Of a DNA stretch of 64,000 nt, positions 59,344 to 64,000 are shown in pieces. The stretch spans positions 124,001 to 188,000 of the forward strand of contig NZ_FNEI01000002.1 in the NCBI RefSeq assembly GCF_900099975.1, in the 5' to 3' direction. A model generated the notes under the pieces. The model did no database searches and was not told the DNA's origin. It saw only the letters and a program-made list of their open reading frames with translations. Numbering within the stretch: position 1 is the stretch's first letter; each line of letters starts with the position of its first letter. Origin of the DNA: Arthrobacter cupressi (lineage in GTDB: Bacteria; Actinomycetota; Actinomycetes; Actinomycetales; Micrococcaceae). The position numbers and the translations under genes are program-made.

Positions 59344-59402
59344 CCCAACCAACACGCACCCGAACCAACAAGCACCCAAACCAACAAGCACCCGAACCAA
59401 CA
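59344..59402 (+). repeat. 15/16-bp tandem repeat before decarboxylase gene
   Basis: About 3.7 copies of CCC(G/A)AACCAACAAGCA between the permease stop and the decarboxylase start: units at 59344, 59359, 59375 and a partial at 59391. It occupies the place where a Shine-Dalgarno would be, and is C/A-rich with no G-rich stretch. Confidence 0.85.
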
Positions 59403-59420
59403 TTGGAAAACAAGACAACA

Positions 59421-62198
59421 GTGAATATCGAAGCTGCCCCGAAAGACGTTGGCACCCCCAGCAGTGCCTGGCGCTCCCGCGCGGACGCCTGGGAGTTCCT
59501 GGGCTACGCCTTCAAGCAACTGGCCAAAAGCCGCACGGGAACAGGGGGCAAAACGGCCAACGCCGCCCTGGCGGAACAGGCGGCCCGCGCACTCAGCCTG
59601 CTGCACGCCGTCGAGATCTATTGGGCGGCCCCGGGGCAGACGGCCGTGCGGCAGCTGCGGGCTGCCCTGGACGCCGGTGACTTCCGGACGGGACTCGAGT
59701 TGCTCCGTGGCCTGGCGCCAATGGTGCCGGGCCACGGGGGAGCCGCGCCCCTGCCCTCGCGGGGGCACGGCCCTGCGGGGACGGGCGATGCGGAAGACGA
59801 CGGCGGCGGCCAGGCTCCCGACGACGGCGAACGGCCCCGGTTCGACGTGCTGGTGGTTGATGACCTGACGGCCGAGGAAGCAGATTCCCTGAAGGCAGAC
59901 CTCCTGGCCCAGAGGCGGCCCGGGGACGCGTTCACGTACGAGCTTGTGGTGGTCCCCAGCTATGAGGACGCCCTGGTGGCCCTGCTGCTGAACCCCGCCA
60001 TCCAGGCGTGCATCCTTCGTCCCGGCCTTGTCGCGGAGAGCGGGCAGCCGCTCGGCAGGGATCTTCGGGCCTATCTGTCCACTCATACCGCTGCGGCGCC
60101 GGCCGGCGCACGTCCCCTGCAACTGATCCTCGCCTTGGCGGAGCAACTTACGGCATTGCGCCCGGAAGTGGATGTCTACTTGACCGCGGGTGTGTCCATC
60201 GAGAGCCTGGCCGGGTCGCTGAGCAGGCGCTTCCGGAGGATCTTCCGCAAGCAGGACCATCTCGACCTGCATTTGTCCCTCCTGTCCGGCGTGGCGGAGC
60301 GCTTCCGAACGCCCTTCTTCACCGCCCTGCAGGAGTACAGCCGCCGGCCCGCCAGCGTGTTCCACGCGCTGCCGGTGTCCCGGGGCGGCTCGGTGGTGGG
60401 TTCCCCGTGGATCCGCGACATGGCCGATTTCTACGGGCTCAACCTGCTCATGGCGGAAACCTCCGCAACCTCGGGCGGACTGGATTCGCTCCTGGACCCG
60501 CATGGCTCCATCAAGGAGGCCCAGGACCTGGCGGCGCGGGCGTTCGGATCGCATCAGACGTTCTTCGTTACCAACGGCACGTCCACGGCCAACAAGGTGG
60601 TCCACCAATCCATCCTGGCTCCGGGCGTTGTGGTCCTCGTGGACCGCAACTGCCACAAGTCCCACCACTACGCCTTCGCGCTCGCCGGGGCGCAGGTGAG
60701 CTACCTGGATGCCTACCCGCTGGACCGCTACGCCTTCTACGGTGCTGTGCCGCTGGCCTCCATCAAGGCCAGGCTCTTGGAGTACCGCAGGGCAGGGCGG
60801 CTGGACGAAGTCAAGATGATCACGCTCACCAACTGCACCTTCGACGGGATCGTGTACGACGTGGAGCGCGTCATGGAGGAGTGCCTGGCCATCAAGCCGG
60901 ACCTGGTGTTCCTCTGGGACGAGGCCTGGTTCGCGTTCGCCCGCTCCCACCCGGTTTTCCGCCGCCGCACCGCCATGGCGGCGGCCCGGAAACTCGTAGC
61001 GTCCTTCGGCGATCCTTACTACCGGGACCGCCACGCCGAACAGGCCGCCCAGCTGTGGGACCCGGTGACGGGACGCCCGGCGGACGATGAGGCCTGGCTG
61101 CAGACCCGCCTGGTCCCGGACCCCGCCAGGGCGCGCGTCCGGGTCTACGCCACGCAGTCCACCCACAAGACGTTGACGTCGCTCCGGCAGGGGTCCATGA
61201 TCCACGTCTTCGACCAGGACTTCGAGGAACGGAACCGGGAGTCGTTCCGCGAGGCGTACATGACCCACACGTCCACCTCGCCCAACTACCAGATCCTCGC
61301 CTCCCTGGACGTCGGACGCCGGCAGGTGGAACTCGAAGGCTTCGGCCTCGTCCAGCGCCAGGCCGACCTCGCCACCAGCGTTGCGCAGGCCGTTGCCCGG
61401 CATCCCCTCCTCAAGAAGTACTTCCGCGTCCTCACCTCGCGGGACCTCATTGAGGCGCCCTTCCGGAAGACCGGCCCGGCCATGCCGCACCGCGACGGTC
61501 TCGCCGCGCTCGCGGACGCCTGGGAGCACGACGAATTCGTCGTGGATCCCAGCCGCCTCACGCTGGACATCAGCCGGACCGGGATCGACGGCGACACCTT
61601 CCGCCACCGCTACCTCGCCGACGGCCACGGCATCCAGGTCAACAAAACCTCGCGCAACACCGTGCTGTTCATGACCAACATCGGCACCTCCCGCAGTTCG
61701 GTCGCCTACTTGATCGAAGTCCTGGTCAAGCTCGCGGAGTCGTTCGAGGAGCACCGTTCGACGACGGCGGGCGCCGGGCGTCGTCGGACACCGGCAGCGT
61801 CCGACGACGGCGGGACGCCGCCGCTGCCTGACTTCAGCCGGTTCGCGGACCGCTTCCGCCGGGACGCGCTGTGCCCCGACGGCGACGTCCGGGCCGCCTA
61901 CTTCGAAGGCTACAAGGACGGTTCCACCGAATACCTGTTCGCGGAGGAACTGGGCGCCAGGATCGACGCCGGGCTGGACGTAGTGTCCGCGGGATTCGTC
62001 ACCCCGTACCCGCCGGGTTTCCCGATCCTGGTGCCGGGCCAGGTCATCACGCGCAAGACGCTGGAGTTCATGGCTGCCCTCGACACGAAGGAAGTCCACG
62101 GCTTCGATCCGGAGAGAGGGTACAGGGTGTTCGCGGAACCGGAACCGGCGATAGCCCGGACGGCCGGCCCGGAGAGAGGTGAGTCACAATTGGTTTAG
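59421..62198 (+). CDS. Orn/Lys/Arg-type PLP decarboxylase
   Basis: About 925 residues. An N-terminal alpha-helical extension and a CheY-like wing domain (FDVLVVDDLTAEEADSLKADLL, residues about 145-250) precede the PLP domain with FVTNGTSTANKVVHQSI, DRNCHKSHHYAF, FLWDEAWFAF and the Schiff-base lysine in QSTHKTLTSLRQGSMIH; the C-terminal domain has PYPPGFPILVPGQ. It is longer than E. coli AdiA/CadA (about 715-755), and substrate specificity is unclear. Start uncertain: GTG 59421 with weak GGAAAA upstream, or TTG 59403; both abut a tandem repeat. Confidence 0.88.
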   Translation: MNIEAAPKDVGTPSSAWRSRADAWEFLGYAFKQLAKSRTGTGGKTANAALAEQAARALSLLHAVEIYWAAPGQTAVRQLRAALDAGDFRTGLELLRGLAPMVPGHGGAAPLPSRGHGPAGTGDAEDDGGGQAPDDGERPRFDVLVVDDLTAEEADSLKADLLAQRRPGDAFTYELVVVPSYEDALVALLLNPAIQACILRPGLVAESGQPLGRDLRAYLSTHTAAAPAGARPLQLILALAEQLTALRPEVDVYLTAGVSIESLAGSLSRRFRRIFRKQDHLDLHLSLLSGVAERFRTPFFTALQEYSRRPASVFHALPVSRGGSVVGSPWIRDMADFYGLNLLMAETSATSGGLDSLLDPHGSIKEAQDLAARAFGSHQTFFVTNGTSTANKVVHQSILAPGVVVLVDRNCHKSHHYAFALAGAQVSYLDAYPLDRYAFYGAVPLASIKARLLEYRRAGRLDEVKMITLTNCTFDGIVYDVERVMEECLAIKPDLVFLWDEAWFAFARSHPVFRRRTAMAAARKLVASFGDPYYRDRHAEQAAQLWDPVTGRPADDEAWLQTRLVPDPARARVRVYATQSTHKTLTSLRQGSMIHVFDQDFEERNRESFREAYMTHTSTSPNYQILASLDVGRRQVELEGFGLVQRQADLATSVAQAVARHPLLKKYFRVLTSRDLIEAPFRKTGPAMPHRDGLAALADAWEHDEFVVDPSRLTLDISRTGIDGDTFRHRYLADGHGIQVNKTSRNTVLFMTNIGTSRSSVAYLIEVLVKLAESFEEHRSTTAGAGRRRTPAASDDGGTPPLPDFSRFADRFRRDALCPDGDVRAAYFEGYKDGSTEYLFAEELGARIDAGLDVVSAGFVTPYPPGFPILVPGQVITRKTLEFMAALDTKEVHGFDPERGYRVFAEPEPAIARTAGPERGESQLV

Positions 62199-62204
62199 TC
62201 CTAC

Positions 62205-62242
62205 TTTCACAATGTGAAATTTCAATTCCCTCTTGTGGAATA
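62205..62242. promoter_or_regulatory. tandem operators upstream of dctA
   Basis: TTTCAC-AAT-GTGAAA (62205-62219, perfect) and ATTCCCTCTTGTGGAATA (62225-62242), centres about 21 bp apart, two helical turns. The second fits the purine-region motif. A CCCCGG-CAA-CCGGGG hairpin lies at about 62271. Confidence 0.6.
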
Positions 62243-62310
62243 GTGTGATCTGGAATACGTTGAGAGTGTCCCCGGCAACCGGGGAGTTCTCTAATGATTG
62301 GTTCAGATCA

Positions 62311-63801
62311 ATGAAGATCCCAGACTCCGCGGCGCTGAAGGCGAGTTCGGCCCCGCAGAAGAAGAAGCCCCTGTACAGGTCGCTCTTCTTCCAAATTCTG
62401 ATCGCCGTCGTCGCAGGTGTGCTGATCGGCCATTTCTGGCCGAACATCGGCTCCACCCTCCGGCCTTTGGGCGATGGATTCATTCAACTCATCAAGATGA
62501 TCATTGCCCCGCTGATCTTCCTCGTGATCGTCACGGGGATTTCGGCGGTCGGCGACGTCAAGGCGGTCGGAAGAGTCGGGGTCAAGGCCCTGCTGTACTT
62601 CACCGCAGCAACCCTGTTCGCGCTGGTGTTCGGCCTGGTGGTCGGCAACATCGTCCAGCCAGGTGCCGGCCTGAACATCGATCCCGCCACGCTGTCCCAG
62701 GACGCCGTGGACGCGAAGACCGGCCACGCCGTCCCGAAGGACGCGGCGGCCTTCCTGCTCGATGTCATTCCCACCAGCGTGATCGGGGCTTTCGCCAACA
62801 ACAGCCTGCTGCAGGTGCTGTTCTTCTCCGTGTTCTTCGGCGCGGCCATCGTGGTGATCGGGCGCCAGCGCTGCATGCCGGTCATCAGCCTCATGGAGAC
62901 TGTGCTTGAGCTGATCTTCAAGATCATGTCCTGGATCATGAAGGTGGCCCCCGTCGGCGCCTTCGGTGCCATGGCGTTCATCATTGGGCAGTACGGCCTG
63001 GACACGCTGGGCACCTACGCCCTGCTGATCGCGGCCTGCTACGGCGCCGCGGTGGTCTTCATCGGCCTGCTGTTCGCGGTGGCCTGGGGCTTCGCCCGGG
63101 TGCCGCTGTGGCAGTTCCTGAAGTACACCCGGGAGGAATTCCTCCTCGCGCTGGGCACCGCGTCCACGGAAGCCGTGATGCCGCGCATCATGACCAAGCT
63201 GACGAACGCCGGCTGCTCCCGGGCCACCACCGGCCTGGTGGTTCCCACGGGGTACTCCTTCAACCTGGACGGCGCCGCGATCTACCTGTCCATTTCGCTG
63301 CTGTTCCTGGCCCAGGCCTTCGGCCACCATCTCGACCTTGGGCAGCAACTTGCCGCCCTGGGCGTGCTGCTGCTGACCTCCAAGGGCATGGCCGGCGTTC
63401 CCGGGTCCTCGTTCCTGGCGCTGTCCGCTACGGCCGCTGCACTCGGCATCTTCCCGGTGGCCGGCGTAGCGCTCCTCCTGGGCGCGGACCGGCTCATGGA
63501 CTCCATGCGCGTGGTGGTGAACCTGCTGGGCAACTGCGTGGCGACCTTCGTGGTGGCCAAGTGGGAAGGCCAGTTCGACCGCGGTGTCATGGTCCGCGCC
63601 TTCCGGGGTGAAATCACCAACGAGGATTCGGCCATCATGCTGGGCAAGGAAGAGGTCTACGAGGAGCAGGAGCTCGAGCGCCTCAGTGAGGGCCAGGAGC
63701 CGTCGCCGAAGTTCCGCGGCGGCCCGACGGCGGACAACATCCCGCAGTTCGAAATGAGCCGGCCGGGCCAGCGCCAGGAAACGCCGATTTCCCCCGACTA
63801 G
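62311..63801 (+). CDS. dctA: C4-dicarboxylate/cation symporter (DAACS)
   Basis: A 496-residue DctA-type carrier for succinate, fumarate and malate: SLFFQILIAVVAGVLIGHFWPN, IKMIIAPLIFLVIVTGIS, LGTASTEAVMPRIM (hairpin loop 1), PTGYSFNLDGAAIY and SKGMAGVPGSSFLALSAT. A charged C-terminal tail of about 60 residues. ATG 62311 chosen by family start; Shine-Dalgarno weak. Malate is the meeting point with malate synthase and malic enzyme of the cluster, and its operators resemble those of purine genes. Confidence 0.93.
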   Translation: MKIPDSAALKASSAPQKKKPLYRSLFFQILIAVVAGVLIGHFWPNIGSTLRPLGDGFIQLIKMIIAPLIFLVIVTGISAVGDVKAVGRVGVKALLYFTAATLFALVFGLVVGNIVQPGAGLNIDPATLSQDAVDAKTGHAVPKDAAAFLLDVIPTSVIGAFANNSLLQVLFFSVFFGAAIVVIGRQRCMPVISLMETVLELIFKIMSWIMKVAPVGAFGAMAFIIGQYGLDTLGTYALLIAACYGAAVVFIGLLFAVAWGFARVPLWQFLKYTREEFLLALGTASTEAVMPRIMTKLTNAGCSRATTGLVVPTGYSFNLDGAAIYLSISLLFLAQAFGHHLDLGQQLAALGVLLLTSKGMAGVPGSSFLALSATAAALGIFPVAGVALLLGADRLMDSMRVVVNLLGNCVATFVVAKWEGQFDRGVMVRAFRGEITNEDSAIMLGKEEVYEEQELERLSEGQEPSPKFRGGPTADNIPQFEMSRPGQRQETPISPD

Positions 63802-63822
63802 GCGCCCGTTCCCGCAGCAAGC

Positions 63823-63861
63823 AAGGCGGCCGTTCCGGTGATCCGGAACGGCCGCCTTTTT
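63823..63861 (+). terminator. intrinsic terminator of dctA
   Basis: Perfect 16-bp stem AAGGCGGCCGTTCCGG, loop TGAT, followed by a T5 run. Confidence 0.92.
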
Positions 63862-63889
63862 CATGGACCGTAAGTGACCCCGCGTTGGG

Positions 63890-64000
63890 CTAGAACGGCA
63901 GCAGCTCCGCCAGATCGGCGCGCAGCCCGGACGCGGCGACCCGGCCGGCGTCGACGGCGTCCGCCCAGGCCAGCCGGCCGCTCACCAGGGCCAGCCAGGT
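63890..64000 (-). CDS. C-terminus of SCP2-like (sterol carrier family) protein, partial
   Basis: Thirty-six C-terminal residues are visible before the [22 protein letters not shown] then [17 protein letters not shown]. This is the usual end of actinobacterial SCP2-fold proteins (maleylpyruvate isomerase/sterol carrier type). The remainder lies beyond the window. Confidence 0.65.
   Translation of the reverse strand, partial: TWLALVSGRLAWADAVDAGRVAASGLRADLAELLPF

Noticed and set aside
59316..62099. 927-codon open frame antisense to the decarboxylase
   Set aside because: No domain, low-complexity shadow composition; sense strand encodes a clear PLP enzyme.
62177..62190. GTGAGTCACAAT as another CRP site
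   Set aside because: Half-sites overlap with no six-base spacer and the sequence is inside the decarboxylase coding end.

Overview
The window is high-GC (roughly two thirds G+C) actinobacterial chromosome. Adenylate kinase, SDR, PucR, AccessoryNCS1/NCS2 permease and DUF1992 sequences read like those of Arthrobacter, Pseudarthrobacter or Paenarthrobacter (Micrococcaceae). Intergenic inverted repeats of a kind I associate with Arthrobacter (25231-25296; 60-bp pair at 23788 and 24557) fit this. Assignment is from recognition, not from a search. I saw no rRNA, tRNA, CRISPR array, insertion sequence or prophage gene.

Left part (1-25300) is a mosaic of small transcription units: a SulP anion transporter fused to a carbonic anhydrase (cut by the window edge), Tat-exported PhoD phosphatase, an MFS transporter coupled to a cysteine-less Asp/Glu-racemase homologue, an alpha/beta hydrolase, a heterodimeric ABC exporter, SRPBCC and MOSC proteins, a leaderless ArsR repressor with its operator on the start codon, a DUF1992 protein, an MHS-type transporter, a NarL-type two-component system, secreted small proteins, an adenylate kinase coupled to a GH15 glycosidase, and an AAA ATPase.

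Middle and right part (25319-63801) is a large purine and nitrogen catabolism region. Guanine and oxidised guanine are deaminated (43818, 42095), hypoxanthine/xanthine is oxidised by a three-gene xanthine dehydrogenase operon with its XdhC maturase (46029-50978) and a MocA-like cofactor enzyme (50986), urate is oxidised by uricase (35811), ureidoglycine is deaminated by AllE (25319), and the glyoxylate produced is routed by malate synthase and malic enzyme (27429, 29039). Two NCS1 and two NCS2 permeases supply substrates. Regulators are IclR-type (30686), RpiR-type (33209) and PucR-type (55904). HIU hydrolase, OHCU decarboxylase, allantoinase, allantoate amidohydrolase, ureidoglycolate lyase and isocitrate lyase are not in the window. 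Glutaminase, an amino-acid permease, an Orn/Lys/Arg decarboxylase and a DctA-type dicarboxylate carrier extend the nitrogen/C4-acid theme to the right edge. A block at 37388-42045 (SRPBCC protein, monooxygenase-like protein, BTAD/AAA regulator) interrupts the purine cluster.

The most interesting signals are regulatory and small: an 18-bp motif around TATGTGGAAA in front of several purine operons; GTGA-N6-TCAC sites of the CRP/GlxR type; an intrinsic terminator placed 90 bp before uricase with no gene feeding into it (candidate attenuator or riboswitch); a 58-codon gene at 37092 with its own operator, strong Shine-Dalgarno and terminator; and two racemase-fold proteins lacking one or both catalytic cysteines.
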